Part shown: one piece after another, positions 8,086-18,673 of the stretch | How positions within the stretch are numbered: position 1 is the first letter of the stretch | How the letters are laid out: each line of letters begins with the position of its first letter | Assembly: GCF_003989745.1 (NCBI RefSeq) | Contig: NZ_RZGS01000007.1 | Location: 24,140-88,139 of the forward strand | Length of the DNA stretch: 64,000 bases | Direction: 5' to 3' | Source: Legionella septentrionalis | GTDB taxonomy: Bacteria; Pseudomonadota; Gammaproteobacteria; Legionellales; Legionellaceae | Translations under genes and position numbers: made by a program | The notes under the pieces: model-generated | Seen by the model: the letters and a program-made list of their open reading frames with translations, nothing else | Database searches by the model: none | What the model was told of the DNA's origin: nothing

Positions 8086-9255
8086 CTAATCACCTTCCAA
8101 ACCATGAATAGGTTTCATTCTACCCCATTGCTTGCAACTGGGACAATGCCAGTGCAACAGCTTGCCTGAGAAACCACACTGGCCGCAACGATAAACCGGT
8201 TTATTATCTAAAAATTTACTGGTGATATCGTATAGCATTTGCAATTTTTCGCGTACTTTGCCATTTGCAGATTCCAAATGCCAGCAAATCAGGCGGTTTA
8301 ATCCACGAATGGAGGGATGTCGGCTTAATTGTGAAGAGACAAAATCGATGGCAAAATCTATATTTTTCTCCTGCCGTAAATATTCGCCAATTACAAAAAT
8401 TACGGAAGCACGGGGATGTTCAGATAAAGTTTGCTCGAAGTAATCAATGCATTCTTCCATAACATCCAATTCTTTATGAGCATGCACCAAGGGCTCAATA
8501 ATTTCCGTAAGAAATTCAGGATCTTGTTCCGGAACCCGTTTTAATGCACGAATGGCTTGTCTATAACGGTTATTTTTGATTTCCAAATCAGCTTGCATGA
8601 GGCTGGCACGCACAGATTGTTTATCGATGGCAAGCGCTTGTTTAATTGCATAATAAGCTTTATCGTACGTTTTTTCCTTGATGGCTTGATTGGCCATTTC
8701 ACAATAATAATGCGCCGCCTGCGCATGCATGCTGGTACCCGTTGAATCCTCAATCTTGCGGGTGATTTCCAAAGCTTTTTCCCAAGCTTTTTCTTGCTGA
8801 TAAATTGCCAGTAAACCGTGCAAGCTGCTAACTTCACGATTTCCACCCAGATCAACGACTTCAGTAAAAATACGCTCGGCTCGATCAAACACACCCGCAC
8901 TCATATAATCTTGGCCAAGAGCCATGAGCGCTTCTTTACGCTGTAACATGCTTAACTGGGGTCTTGCGATTAAATTTTGGTGAATGCGGATGGCACGATC
9001 TACTTCACCGCGCCTGCGGAATAAACTGCCCAATGCAAGATGAGTTTCCACTGTATCGCTATCAACTTCTAACAATTTTATGAATACATCCACCGCTTTA
9101 TCAGGTTGTTCATTTAATAAATAATTCAATCCCACAACGTATTCATGAGATAAATGATTATCAGTTCGTCTTCCTCTGGTAGTGTAATTGCGTTTAGCAA
9201 CCCACCAACCTGACCATGCAGCGGCAGGTAATAATAGTGGCCATAAATTAATCAT
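8086..9255 (-). CDS. lapB: Lipopolysaccharide assembly protein B (TPR, rubredoxin-like zinc ribbon)
   Basis: LapB (YciM) tethers and regulates LPS synthesis at the inner membrane, in E. coli by controlling FtsH-dependent turnover of LpxC. I start it at 9255, where GGGGGA lies about 8 nt before the ATG and the protein begins MINLWPLLLPAAAWSGWW, matching the family's N-terminal anchor; a start at 9291 has no ribosome binding site. After the anchor come several TPR units (for example LALGSLFRRRGEVDRAI) and a C-terminal zinc ribbon, CGQC then CPSC. The length of 389 residues is as expected. lapA is directly upstream. Confidence 0.94.
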   Translation of the reverse strand: MINLWPLLLPAAAWSGWWVAKRNYTTRGRRTDNHLSHEYVVGLNYLLNEQPDKAVDVFIKLLEVDSDTVETHLALGSLFRRRGEVDRAIRIHQNLIARPQLSMLQRKEALMALGQDYMSAGVFDRAERIFTEVVDLGGNREVSSLHGLLAIYQQEKAWEKALEITRKIEDSTGTSMHAQAAHYYCEMANQAIKEKTYDKAYYAIKQALAIDKQSVRASLMQADLEIKNNRYRQAIRALKRVPEQDPEFLTEIIEPLVHAHKELDVMEECIDYFEQTLSEHPRASVIFVIGEYLRQEKNIDFAIDFVSSQLSRHPSIRGLNRLICWHLESANGKVREKLQMLYDITSKFLDNKPVYRCGQCGFSGKLLHWHCPSCKQWGRMKPIHGLEGD

Positions 9256-9368
9256 CAAAGATCCCCCATGAAACTTTAACAGCACATCCATTACAAAAGA
9301 ACATGCGAGATTTAAGTCTAAAACCCTGTATCTTCAATTCGTAATCTATTAGGACAACATTTACGAAA

Positions 9369-9659
9369 CTAGTGTTGATCTTGCAAAGGTATGGCGCGTA
9401 AATTTTTAATTTCCCTTTCCGTGAGCTTTAATTGACTTTTAATTTTATGGTTCTCAATCTTGAGCCGCCAATATTTATATAGAAACAAACCATATCCAAA
9501 AATCACACCTACCCCAAGCACCAAGATAATGAGCACTGAAATGGGCATGGTTAAGGTATTAAAATAAAAATTGACCTGGACTGAAGCAGCATTCAGAACC
9601 GCAAAGCTCACGCCGGCTAAAATCAGTAATAAATAAAAAATTATGATCACTATCCGCAT
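9369..9659 (-). CDS. lapA: Lipopolysaccharide assembly protein A (DUF1049)
   Basis: A 96-residue inner-membrane protein with two transmembrane helices (about 4-25 and 40-62) and a short basic and charged cytoplasmic tail, as in LapA/YciS. I use the ATG at 9659, preceded by AGGA at 7 nt, rather than a TTG one codon earlier. It works with LapB in LPS assembly. It lies 113 nt upstream of lapB and downstream of the rpsA terminator, so it probably has its own promoter. Confidence 0.88.
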   Translation of the reverse strand: MRIVIIIFYLLLILAGVSFAVLNAASVQVNFYFNTLTMPISVLIILVLGVGVIFGYGLFLYKYWRLKIENHKIKSQLKLTEREIKNLRAIPLQDQH

Positions 9660-9783
9660 CAAATCATCCTTATTTTAGTTGCAGTTTAGTTTCCACAAGT
9701 ACTGACAACAAACAAAGAAACCAATTGCGATATTTTAAACTTCAACAAAGCTTAGAGATAGGCGCTGCAATAAAAAAATTATA

Positions 9784-9814
9784 AAAAAAAAGCGTAGATA
9801 TCTACGCTTTTTTT
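9784..9814 (-). terminator. Rho-independent terminator of rpsA
   Basis: An 18-bp perfect palindrome, AGCGTAGATATCTACGCT (9791-9808), is flanked by an A-tract and a T-tract of at least seven bases. It begins 13 nt after the rpsA stop on the minus strand. The symmetric A/T tracts would allow termination in both directions. Confidence 0.93.
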
Positions 9815-9826
9815 AAATTGAAGCAG

Positions 9827-11503
9827 TTACTCACCTTCTTTCGAAGCCATTTTTTCTTTTAATAAATCACCCAACGTGGTAGTAGCTTCCCCAGTGCGTG
9901 AATATTTTTTGATGGCTTCTGCCTGATCCTGAGCATCTTTTGCTTTCACAGAAAGCGTAATTGAGCGATTTTTCCGATCAATATTGGTAATTTTCGCTTC
10001 AAGCTCATCACCTTCTTTTACAAGAGTAGAAGCATCATCTACCTTATCATCTGAAAGCTCATTGGCGCGAATGGTGCCAAACACGTCTTCAGCCAATTCG
10101 ACTACAACTGCTTTGGCATCGACCGAAGTCACTTTGCCTTTGACAATAGTGCCTTTGCTGTGTTCTTCAACATAGCTGGTGAAATTGTCGCTTTCCAGTT
10201 GCTTTAAGCCTAAGGAAATCCGCTCACGTTCTGCATCAATGGCCAGAATTACAGCTTCCAGTTCTTGACCTTTCTTATATTGCTTCACCGCTTCTTCTCC
10301 TGGGATGTCCCAAGAAATATCAGACAAGTGAACCAAACCGTCGATTTCACCTTCCAGACCGATGAATATGCCAAAATCAGTAATAGAACGGATCTTACCG
10401 CGGACTTTTTCGCCTTTGTTATGGGTTTGAGCAAATTTTTGCCATGGGTTACCCACGCATTGCTTCATACCTAATGAAATGCGACGGCGATCTTCATCAA
10501 TTTCAAGAACCATGACTTCTACTAGATCACCCAAAGAAACGACTTTGCTTGGATGAATATTTTTGTTGGTCCAATCCATTTCAGACATATGCACCAAACC
10601 TTCCACACCTTCTTCGATTTCAACGAAGCAGCCATAGTCAGTGATGTTAGTGACTTTACCTTGCATGCGTCTGCCTATCGGGTAACGCTCGACCAAGTCA
10701 ACCCAAGGATCATTGCCCAATTGCTTCATGCCTAGGGATACGCGGTTGCGTTCGCTGTCAAAACTTAAAACTTTAACTTTAACGTCTTGGCCTACAGTCA
10801 GTACTTCGCTTGGATGCTTGACGCGTTTCCAGGAAATGTCAGTGATGTGCAGCAAGCCGTCTATGCCGCCCAAATCAATAAATGCACCATAATCGGTAAG
10901 ATTTTTAACGATTCCCTGCAGCACTTGTCCTTCATGCAATGAATCCAATAAGGCTTGTCGATCGGCACTGCTTTCTTCTTCCACCACAGCACGGCGAGAA
11001 ACAACGATGTTATTGCGCTTGAGATCCATTTTAATCACTTTAAACTCAAGCTCTTTGCCTTCCAGGTAGGAAGGATCGCGTACAGGTCTTACATCAACCA
11101 AAGAACCCGGCAAAAATGCACGGATTGAACCGATTTCAACAGTGAAACCGCCTTTGACTTTGCCTGAGATCAATCCAGTTACTGTTTCATTGTTCTCATA
11201 CGATTTAGATAGCTTACGCCAAGCTTCCTGGCGTTTGGCTTTTTCCCTGGACAGGATAGTTTCGCCGTGGCCATCTTCTACGGAGTCTAAAGCTACTTCG
11301 ACCGTATCGCCGACATTAACTTCTAAATCGCCATTTTTATCTTGAAATTCTTCAATGGCAACAATGCCTTCTGATTTTAATCCCGCATTTAATGTGACGT
11401 AATCGTCGTCAATATTAATTACTTTGGCAGAAATAATTGCACCGGGATAAAATTGGGCGCCAGCAATACTTTTCTCGAATAACTCTTTAAAACTTTCGGA
11501 CAT
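9827..11503 (-). CDS. rpsA: 30S ribosomal protein S1
   Basis: The largest 30S protein; it binds mRNA leaders and promotes initiation on structured or weak ribosome binding sites. The 558 residues comprise six S1 RNA-binding motifs, seen as repeating G-x-V-x-x-I-x-x-(F/Y)-G-(A/C)-F-(V/I) strands (for example [15 protein letters not shown] and [15 protein letters not shown]). Length and repeat number match E. coli S1 (557). cmk lies immediately upstream, the conserved cmk-rpsA order. A strong terminator follows. Confidence 0.97.
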   Translation of the reverse strand: MSESFKELFEKSIAGAQFYPGAIISAKVINIDDDYVTLNAGLKSEGIVAIEEFQDKNGDLEVNVGDTVEVALDSVEDGHGETILSREKAKRQEAWRKLSKSYENNETVTGLISGKVKGGFTVEIGSIRAFLPGSLVDVRPVRDPSYLEGKELEFKVIKMDLKRNNIVVSRRAVVEEESSADRQALLDSLHEGQVLQGIVKNLTDYGAFIDLGGIDGLLHITDISWKRVKHPSEVLTVGQDVKVKVLSFDSERNRVSLGMKQLGNDPWVDLVERYPIGRRMQGKVTNITDYGCFVEIEEGVEGLVHMSEMDWTNKNIHPSKVVSLGDLVEVMVLEIDEDRRRISLGMKQCVGNPWQKFAQTHNKGEKVRGKIRSITDFGIFIGLEGEIDGLVHLSDISWDIPGEEAVKQYKKGQELEAVILAIDAERERISLGLKQLESDNFTSYVEEHSKGTIVKGKVTSVDAKAVVVELAEDVFGTIRANELSDDKVDDASTLVKEGDELEAKITNIDRKNRSITLSVKAKDAQDQAEAIKKYSRTGEATTTLGDLLKEKMASKEGE

Positions 11504-11632
11504 GTTAATAAACTCTTTAGTATAAAAATAGAAGTGAAGATCCTCTCAACTTCCCCCAAAAACAAAAGAATACTGCTCCTGAACCTTCCTGCTTTTATGC
11601 AAGAACAGAAAGTTTAGAATAAGTGTTCCAAA

Positions 11633-12331
11633 TTACAACTTTTTAGCGACTGTTAATCGCTCATTAACCAATTGTAATACACAATCAAATACTTGTACAA
11701 TTGTTAACCTGGTTGTATCTATCTGCACAGCATCAGGTGCTGGCTTTAATGGCGAATGCGTGCGTGCGGTATCCCTTGCATCACGTTTAGCCAATTCATC
11801 TACAACCTGCGCGAGGCTAACATCATTTTGCTTTTCTTTCAACTGTAAATATCGCCTGCGTGCCCTTTCTTCCGCTGTCGCGTATAAATAAAATTTTAAA
11901 TCAGCATGCGGAAAAACCACGGTACCCATGTCCCGGCCATCAGTAACCAAACCTGGAGGTTGTGCGAAAGAACGCTGCCGGGCTAGCAAAGCCTCTCGTA
12001 TTTCAGGGGCTGCTGCAATTTGAGAAGCGCTTTGACCACATTGTTCGGTTCTGATGTCTCGACTCACATCTGCACCATCCAAAACGACACGGCAATCGTT
12101 TTTTTCATGCACCTTAAAGCAAAAATCAAGCTCATGCGCCAACTTGACTAAAACAGCAATATCCGTTAAATCAATATTTTTTTTCATGGCAGCGTAGGCA
12201 AGTACCCGGTAAAGTGCACCGCTGTCTAAAAAGTGCCAACCCAAATGTTTGGCCAGCATCAAACTGATTGTGCCCTTTCCGGTGCCGCTTGGGCCATCCA
12301 GTGTAATAACAGGCACATGGCTCACTGACAT
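11633..12331 (-). CDS. cmk: Cytidylate kinase
   Basis: Phosphorylates CMP and dCMP with ATP. The 232-residue protein has the P-loop GPSGTGKG (13-20), the CMP-binding segment near LDGADVSRDIRTE, and GRDMGTVVFPHADLKFYL, typical of bacterial Cmk. AGGGGA lies before the ATG. It is 9 nt downstream of aroA and 129 nt upstream of rpsA, so it sits in the serC-aroA-cmk-rpsA arrangement found widely in gammaproteobacteria. Confidence 0.96.
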   Translation of the reverse strand: MSVSHVPVITLDGPSGTGKGTISLMLAKHLGWHFLDSGALYRVLAYAAMKKNIDLTDIAVLVKLAHELDFCFKVHEKNDCRVVLDGADVSRDIRTEQCGQSASQIAAAPEIREALLARQRSFAQPPGLVTDGRDMGTVVFPHADLKFYLYATAEERARRRYLQLKEKQNDVSLAQVVDELAKRDARDTARTHSPLKPAPDAVQIDTTRLTIVQVFDCVLQLVNERLTVAKKL

Positions 12332-12340
12332 ATAAATCCC

Positions 12341-13651
12341 CTATATAGTCGTTTCTTCTATTTGCATGTTTGTTTTATTGGCAATCGATACGAAAGTTGG
12401 GAAAGAAGTAGCTACATTTGCACAATTTAAAATCTTAACCGGGGCATTGGCTATTGCGCCAGCAATGGCAAATGCCATGGCAATACGATGATCATGGCAG
12501 CTGTCGACTTCGCCACCTTGCAAATGACCACCTTTAATAAATATGCCATCCTCCAGAGGTTGCGCTTCAATTCCTAGCTGTTGCAAACCATTGGCCATTG
12601 CAGCAATGCGATCGCTTTCCTTGCACCGCAACTCACGGGCACCGTGCAACAAAGTCTGCCCTTTTGCACAAGCCGCGGCTATGAAAATAACTGGGAATTC
12701 ATCAATTGCTATGGGAACCATGGCGGCAGGAATATCAATTCCTTCCAAAGGCGCGTGCCTTACATAAAGATCTGCGACCAATTCTTCACCGCATAAACGT
12801 TTATTACTGAGGCTGATGTCAGCGCCCATTAATTGTAAGATTTGCATAATACCTGTCCTGGTCGGGTTAATGCCCACATTGCGGATGAATAATTCAGCCC
12901 CAGGAATAAGCGTGGCAGCAACAATGAAAAAAGCAGCCGATGAAATATCTCCAGGCACCATGACGTCAGTGCCCTGGCATTCACTGGCTGAATTAATGAT
13001 GATTGCATTATCTTGTTTTTGAATAGGATAAGAAAAAGCCGTCAGCATACGCTCCGTATGATCACGGGTTAACCCAGGTTCTATCACTTGCGTTTCGCCC
13101 TGTGCATACATTCCTGCTAATAGTAGGCATGATTTAACTTGCGCACTTGCCTCAGGCATTTCATAGTTGATACCTTGCAGGGTTTGTCCCCCCTGAATTG
13201 AGATGGGCGGGCGACCACTCGTAGTATTGATGACAGCCCCCATTTTAATCAATGGGCGGGCAATTCGCTCCATCGGGCGTTTTAGTAAACTTTCATCGCC
13301 GGTTAATTCGCTGTCAAATGGCTGTGCGGCGAGTATTCCTGCTAAAAGCCGCATCGTCGTCCCTGAATTTCCGCAATCGATCACGGCTGCCGGTTTGCGC
13401 AAGCCATACTTTCCTACACCATGGATCACCACGCGTTGGGATACTGGGCCTTCTATCCTCACGCCCATCGCTTGAAACGCGCGGAGCGTTGCCAGGCAAT
13501 CTCCACTTTCCAGAAAACCACTTATGGTAGTAATGCCTTTGGCAATAGCGCCCAACATGATGGCGCGATGGGAAATGGATTTATCCCCCGGAATCGTGAT
13601 ATCACCTTTCAGGGATGAGACCGGATGACTAATAAAATGATACCCATTCAT
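12341..13651 (-). CDS. aroA: 3-phosphoshikimate 1-carboxyvinyltransferase (EPSP synthase)
   Basis: Transfers enolpyruvyl from PEP to shikimate-3-phosphate in aromatic amino acid and chorismate synthesis. The 436-residue protein has PGDKSISHRA (21-30, with Lys24), DCGNSGTTMRLLAG, and LRCKESDRIAAM, all EPSP synthase signatures. The GNSGTTMRL loop is unlike the enteric NAGTAMRPL and closer to that of Gram-positive enzymes, which can alter glyphosate response. A GAGGAA site precedes the ATG, which overlaps the serC stop by 4 nt. Chorismate from this route also feeds ubiC. Confidence 0.96.
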   Translation of the reverse strand: MNGYHFISHPVSSLKGDITIPGDKSISHRAIMLGAIAKGITTISGFLESGDCLATLRAFQAMGVRIEGPVSQRVVIHGVGKYGLRKPAAVIDCGNSGTTMRLLAGILAAQPFDSELTGDESLLKRPMERIARPLIKMGAVINTTSGRPPISIQGGQTLQGINYEMPEASAQVKSCLLLAGMYAQGETQVIEPGLTRDHTERMLTAFSYPIQKQDNAIIINSASECQGTDVMVPGDISSAAFFIVAATLIPGAELFIRNVGINPTRTGIMQILQLMGADISLSNKRLCGEELVADLYVRHAPLEGIDIPAAMVPIAIDEFPVIFIAAACAKGQTLLHGARELRCKESDRIAAMANGLQQLGIEAQPLEDGIFIKGGHLQGGEVDSCHDHRIAMAFAIAGAIANAPVKILNCANVATSFPTFVSIANKTNMQIEETTI

Positions 13652-14745
13652 GAATGATATTCCTCTGCGAAATCTTGCATAAAACCAATCAGCGCCTCCA
13701 CCCCATCCATCGGCATTGCATTATACAAACTAGCGCGTAAGCCGCCGACCGCCCGATGTCCCCGCAGTGCAAGCAAACCTTGCTCGGCCGCACGCATAAT
13801 GAATTTTTCTTCCAATTCCTGTGTGGGCAATGAAAAGCAAACATTCATCAGCGAACGGGCTTCCTTGGCCACTGGACAATTATAAAATTCAGAGTGATCG
13901 ATGTAAGTGTATAGTTTTGCAGCTTTTTGGCAATTTTGTTGATAAAGCGTACTAACCCCACCTTGCTTTTTAACCCACGCAAACATTTTTGCTGCAATAT
14001 AACAATTAAACACAGGCGGGGTAGCATATAAGGATTTATACTGTGCATGTGTGCGATAATCCAACATGGTGGGAATGGACGCATGACTTATTAAATTCAA
14101 TAAATCATGGCGCACTATCACTACCGTTAATCCTGCAATGGAGATATTTTTCTGCGCCCCTGCAAAAATTAAGCCAAAATCAGTTACATTAATCGGTTCG
14201 CTTAATAAGCAGGAAGTCATATCCGCAATTAGCGGCACCGACACTTGCGGCACTTGCGGATAACGCACACCATTGATGGTTTCATTGGGTGTGTAATATA
14301 TATAGCGGGTATTGGCATCTACCGGGTAATCCACTGCATTCGGCACCGTTTTATATTCCTGGTCTTTGGAGCTCGCAAGGCAGTAAACATCCGCCAGTTT
14401 TTGCGCTTCTTTAAATGCCAATTCAGACCAAATACCGGAAACCAGGTAACCCGCGCGCTCCCCTTTTGCCAAAAAATTCATAGGAATCATGGCAAATTGG
14501 GTACGGGCAGCCCCGCTTAAAAATAAAACATGATAATGTTTCGGTATTGCCAGCAACAAGCGCAAGTCCGCTTCCGCCTGCTCCAGCAGTGAGATAAATT
14601 CAGGTGTCCGGTGTCCAATCTCCAGAATGGACAAACCCAAATCTTGCCAATTTAAAAGCTCAGCCTGAGCCTCGGCAAGAATGGATTCCGGGAGTGTGGC
14701 AGGACCTGCCCCAAAATTATAGGCTCTCGTTTTCATGTCCTTCAT
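13648..14745 (-). CDS. serC: Phosphoserine aminotransferase
   Basis: PLP enzyme making 3-phosphoserine in serine synthesis; it also acts in pyridoxine synthesis in some bacteria. It begins with the family signature [15 protein letters not shown], and the PLP lysine is in [10 protein letters not shown] (Lys199). The length (365) is normal. I keep the ATG at 14745 because GAGG lies 6 nt upstream; an ATG three codons later is the alternative. The 5' end lies inside the 3' end of gyrA (29-nt overlap), and the 3' end overlaps aroA. Confidence 0.95.
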   Translation of the reverse strand: MKDMKTRAYNFGAGPATLPESILAEAQAELLNWQDLGLSILEIGHRTPEFISLLEQAEADLRLLLAIPKHYHVLFLSGAARTQFAMIPMNFLAKGERAGYLVSGIWSELAFKEAQKLADVYCLASSKDQEYKTVPNAVDYPVDANTRYIYYTPNETINGVRYPQVPQVSVPLIADMTSCLLSEPINVTDFGLIFAGAQKNISIAGLTVVIVRHDLLNLISHASIPTMLDYRTHAQYKSLYATPPVFNCYIAAKMFAWVKKQGGVSTLYQQNCQKAAKLYTYIDHSEFYNCPVAKEARSLMNVCFSLPTQELEEKFIMRAAEQGLLALRGHRAVGGLRASLYNAMPMDGVEALIGFMQDFAEEYHS

Positions 14746-17293
14746 CTAGAGCCTCGTCAATTTCTTCTATTTCTTCTATGCGCTGCATGCCTACGACGCG
14801 CTCACCTGCGGAGAGATTAATTAAGCGAACGCCCTGAGTATTACGACCGATAATAGAAAGCTCATTCACTTTAAATCGTACCAAAGTACCTTTATCGGTG
14901 ATTAACATGGCTTCATCATTTTCAGCAACTTGTAAGGCACGCACGACCTTGCCATTTCGCTCATTCACTTGAATGGAAATAACTCCTTGTCCACCGCGGC
15001 CGGTTATCCGATATTCCGCTATTTCGGTACGTTTACCGTAACCGAATTCCGTTGCCGTTAGAATGGTGCCACCCTCAGGATTTACTACGACCAGGGAAAT
15101 TAAAGATTGCTCCTCTCCCATGCGGATACCGCGAACGCCGCGTGCTGTTCTCCCCATTGGCCGTACCAGATTTTCATCAAAACGGATGACCTTACCTGCA
15201 TCGCTAAACAACATGATTTCTTTATGACCATCGGTAATATCAACGCCTATCAAACGGTCGTCTTCATCCAAATCAACTGCAATGATTCCATTGGTACGCG
15301 GACGGCTAAATGCGTTTAACGGCACTTTTTTCACCGTTCCATTTTTAGTCGCCATGAATACATAATATTCTTCTTTATATTCACGTACTGGCAGAATGGC
15401 ATTAATGGCTTCATTTTCAGCCAAAGGCAAAATGTTAATAATAGGTTTGCCACGCGAAATACGGCTGGCTAAAGGTAGTTCATAAGCTTTTAACCAATAC
15501 AATTTCCCATGATTGGAAAAACATAATAAGGTGTCATGCGTATTGGCAATGACTAAACGTTCAACAAAATCTTCTTCTTTCACGTTGGTAGCTGATTTGC
15601 CTTTGCCGCCGCGCCGTTGCGCTTGATATGCGGAAAGAGGCTGATATTTGACGTATCCCTGGTGAGAAAGAGTCACGACTACATCTTCTTCCGTAATCAA
15701 ATCTTCTATGGTGATATCTTCCTGAGAAGCAATAATTTCCGTACGCCTTGCATCACCAAATTGAGCTTTCATTTCGAGTAATTCATCGCGAATGACCTGC
15801 ATCAAGCGTTCCGGCGAAGAAAGGATTTCCAGCAATTCTCTAATGACTTCTAATAATTCTTCAAATTCCTTTAGAATTTTGTCTTGTTCAAGAGCAGTCA
15901 GGCGATGTAACCTAAGTTCCAAAATAGCTTGTGCTTGTTGTGGTGATAGGTAATATCCCTCTTGCGTAAGGCCAAAATGCGCCGGTAAATCGTCAGGACG
16001 CGAACCAAAGGTTCCTGTTTTTTCAAGCATCGCGGTTACCATGCCAGGCTGCCATGCTCTGCCCAACAAGGCTTCTTTGGCATCTTGCGGGGTGGGTGAT
16101 TTTTTAATTAAATCAATCATCTCGTCAATATTCGCTAAAGCAATCCCCAATCCTTCCAATAAATGCGCCCGGTTGCGTGCTTTCTTTAATTCAAATAATG
16201 AACGGCGCGTGACTACTTCACGGCGATGTTTGATAAAATACTCAAGGATTTGTTTAAGATTAAGCGTCTTAGGTTGTCCATCAACCAGTGCCACCATGTT
16301 AATGCCATACACATTCTGCATTTGAGTATGCGCATATAAATTGTTGATCATGACTTCTGCAATTTCGCCGCGCTTGAGCTCAATCACTACCCGCATGCCT
16401 TGCTTATCAGACTCATCACGCAGACCTGAAATGCCTTCCAATCGTTTTTCCCGTACCAGTTCGGCAATACGCTCAACCAGCCGTGCCTTATTCACTTGAT
16501 AAGGCAATTCCGTGATGATGATGGCTTGCCGTCCCGTCTGCGCATCCGTTTCAATTTCGGTACGAGCGCGGATTAAGATGCGGCCCCGCCCTGTACGATA
16601 AGCTTGCACAATGCCTGCCCGGCCATTGATGATGGCAGCCGTTGGGAAATCCGGCCCTGGGACGATTGTCATTAATTCATCGATGTCGGTTTCAGGTCTA
16701 TCCACCAAGGCCACACACGCATCCAAAATTTCAGTGAGGTTATGGGGGGGGATATTGGTCGCCATTCCTACCGCAATCCCGGATGAACCATTTACCAATA
16801 AATTAGGGATACGGGCCGGCAATACTACCGGCGCAAATTCAGTTTCGTCATAGTTGGGACTAAAATCAACGGTTTCTTTATCAAGATCAGCCAAAAGAGC
16901 ATGAGCCAGCTTAGACATCCTGACTTCGGTATATCGCATGGCTGCTGGTGCATCACCATCCACCGAGCCGAAGTTACCCTGACCATCCACTAACATGTAG
17001 CGCATGGAAAAAGGCTGCGCCATACGCACGATGGTGTCGTAGACTGCTGTGTCGCCATGCGGGTGGTATTTACCGATCACATCCCCTACTACCCTTGCGG
17101 ATTTTTTGTAAGGCTTATTCCAATCATTCCCCAATTCGCTCATGGCAAAGAGCACACGCCGATGTACCGGCTTTAACCCATCACGCACATCAGGCAGAGC
17201 ACGCCCAACAATAACACTCATTGCATAATCAAGATAAGATTGCTTTAATTCATCTTCAATATTGACCGGTGTGACTTCTTTGGCGGAAACCAT
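14717..17293 (-). CDS. gyrA: DNA gyrase subunit A
   Basis: The DNA-cleaving subunit of gyrase, 858 residues. It begins with the conserved EITPVNIE-type start ([20 protein letters not shown]). The catalytic tyrosine is Tyr121 in AAMRYTEVR. The quinolone-resistance region reads [11 protein letters not shown]: Thr82 replaces the Ser83 of E. coli while Asp86 is kept. Thr here is the wild-type state in Legionella and Pseudomonas. The GyrA box QRRGGKG and the six-bladed C-terminal domain are present. It heads the run gyrA-serC-aroA-cmk-rpsA. Confidence 0.97.
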   Translation of the reverse strand: MVSAKEVTPVNIEDELKQSYLDYAMSVIVGRALPDVRDGLKPVHRRVLFAMSELGNDWNKPYKKSARVVGDVIGKYHPHGDTAVYDTIVRMAQPFSMRYMLVDGQGNFGSVDGDAPAAMRYTEVRMSKLAHALLADLDKETVDFSPNYDETEFAPVVLPARIPNLLVNGSSGIAVGMATNIPPHNLTEILDACVALVDRPETDIDELMTIVPGPDFPTAAIINGRAGIVQAYRTGRGRILIRARTEIETDAQTGRQAIIITELPYQVNKARLVERIAELVREKRLEGISGLRDESDKQGMRVVIELKRGEIAEVMINNLYAHTQMQNVYGINMVALVDGQPKTLNLKQILEYFIKHRREVVTRRSLFELKKARNRAHLLEGLGIALANIDEMIDLIKKSPTPQDAKEALLGRAWQPGMVTAMLEKTGTFGSRPDDLPAHFGLTQEGYYLSPQQAQAILELRLHRLTALEQDKILKEFEELLEVIRELLEILSSPERLMQVIRDELLEMKAQFGDARRTEIIASQEDITIEDLITEEDVVVTLSHQGYVKYQPLSAYQAQRRGGKGKSATNVKEEDFVERLVIANTHDTLLCFSNHGKLYWLKAYELPLASRISRGKPIINILPLAENEAINAILPVREYKEEYYVFMATKNGTVKKVPLNAFSRPRTNGIIAVDLDEDDRLIGVDITDGHKEIMLFSDAGKVIRFDENLVRPMGRTARGVRGIRMGEEQSLISLVVVNPEGGTILTATEFGYGKRTEIAEYRITGRGGQGVISIQVNERNGKVVRALQVAENDEAMLITDKGTLVRFKVNELSIIGRNTQGVRLINLSAGERVVGMQRIEEIEEIDEALDEGHENESL

Positions 17294-17436
17294 AATTAAG
17301 ACTTATCCTCATACAATCAATTTAATTGATATAGCGGAATAGAATATCACGATAGTATACGAGAGGACAGTGAATTGCCTAAAGATGACCCTCACCGGCT
17401 ACTCCCAAAGTCTTCTTTCTCCTAGTTAACAGTCTT

Positions 17437-17469
17437 CTTAATTATTTCTTAATATTTCTGCAATATAAT
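17437..17469 (+). promoter_or_regulatory. Tandem CTTAAT box (PmrA-type) with TATAAT -10
   Basis: CTTAATTAT (17437-17445), two bases, then CTTAATATT (17448-17456), followed 7 nt later by a perfect TATAAT (17464-17469) and the ATG of the next gene at 17502. The Legionella PmrA consensus is a tandem cTTAATatT with 2-nt spacing, placed near the -35 of Dot/Icm effector genes; the second half here is an exact match and the first differs at one variable position. Binding by PmrA is inferred, not shown. Confidence 0.75.
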
Positions 17470-17501
17470 AAACAAATGATCAAGATGTCCTTTTTATTGT
17501 C

Positions 17502-18671
17502 ATGACAAAGCTATTTATTCCAGTAAATCCTATCGAACAGCATGGCCACACGTGCAAGCCCACAGCCATTGCCACAGTGGACAAATATTATGGCGATTTA
17601 TTCGGCTATACGCCTGTGCCTGTATTTGGGATAAAAAAATACAACCATTCTGTACGAAAGCTTGCAAAAACTGTGGGCTCAGTACAAGGCGAATTACTGG
17701 AAATCAAGCAACTGCAGAAAATTTGTGGCCATTATTTGGGATATGATGCCGAAGTAATTAATTTTAAAAATAATATTAATTTATTCAAGCAACGCATCGC
17801 TGCAAACTTAAGCAGCGGCAATCTTGTCATTGCGTTTTTTGACGTGAATCGGTACACCAGTAAACCGGGTCAATTTGGCGGAGAATATGAACATGCAGCG
17901 GTGATTAATGGAATTAATCTTGATAAGCAAGAACTTTACTTTATTCACTGGGGAAAACAGCACACTTGCAAGATAGAAGAATTTTATGCCTCCACCATGC
18001 AATTGCTACCGGAAAGAGAGCCTGAATACTATGTTTCGGTTAAAAAAAACCCGCAGCTAAAGCAGATAAAATATGAAAAAATTTACACAAATCCCCAAAA
18101 TGCTTCGGGCCAAATTAAAAAATCCCTGCATCCAGAAGCTGGCAGTGGCTTTCAAGGAAAACTTCTGGTTGTGAAAAAACCATCCCTGGTTCAACAGCAA
18201 AATCGAAGGCCCAGAGACATTGAAAAAGAATTCAATGAGTTGTTTTTGCAGTTAAATGAGTATAAAAATCTTTTAATTCAGGATGGGAACCAACATGGTG
18301 CGCAAATCGTAGAGAATTTTACGAAGCAGCTATCTACGGCAGCTGATGATTTTTTTAAAAAACGCACTATATCGGTTGTTGAATTCGTGAACCAATGTAA
18401 ACTAACCGCCCGATCATTTAAAGAAAAGCATAGCGGTTGGTTTGCACTGAATCCAATCCTAAGAGGCATTCTTGGAATTTTAGCGGCCATCCTTGTTCTT
18501 CCTGCCATTGTAATCGAGGTAGGCAGCCAACGTGGATTTACTGGTACCTTCTTCAGTACGCCCAAGCTTAAGCTCAATGACTTTAAACAAGACCTTGCGC
18601 CTAAAGTGGCTGAATTAGCTCAGCCGCAGTTGGCAAACAACTCCCTCAAAGGCTCCTCTACCAATGGTTAA
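17502..18671 (+). CDS. Putative C39-like cysteine protease with C-terminal membrane helix; effector candidate
   Basis: A 389-residue protein whose first 170 residues resemble a papain-like C39 fold: Gln13 and Cys18 in EQHGHTCKPTAIATVD (oxyanion Gln and nucleophile), His131 in EYEHAAVINGI, and a following LYFIHWG strand where the third residue would lie. These are family-level resemblances, with no experimental support. Residues about 235-310 are helical and charged, and a hydrophobic helix spans 319-340. There is no signal peptide, so export by a type II or Sec route is unlikely. A PmrA-type box 45-65 nt upstream supports, by analogy, a Dot/Icm-translocated protein. It converges on the next gene with a 2-nt gap. 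Confidence 0.72.
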   Translation: MTKLFIPVNPIEQHGHTCKPTAIATVDKYYGDLFGYTPVPVFGIKKYNHSVRKLAKTVGSVQGELLEIKQLQKICGHYLGYDAEVINFKNNINLFKQRIAANLSSGNLVIAFFDVNRYTSKPGQFGGEYEHAAVINGINLDKQELYFIHWGKQHTCKIEEFYASTMQLLPEREPEYYVSVKKNPQLKQIKYEKIYTNPQNASGQIKKSLHPEAGSGFQGKLLVVKKPSLVQQQNRRPRDIEKEFNELFLQLNEYKNLLIQDGNQHGAQIVENFTKQLSTAADDFFKKRTISVVEFVNQCKLTARSFKEKHSGWFALNPILRGILGILAAILVLPAIVIEVGSQRGFTGTFFSTPKLKLNDFKQDLAPKVAELAQPQLANNSLKGSSTNG

Positions 18672-18673
18672 AT

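Noticed and set aside
14717..17293. GyrA Thr82 as a quinolone-resistance mutation
   Set aside because: Thr is the wild-type residue at this position in Legionella and Pseudomonas; Asp86 is unchanged.
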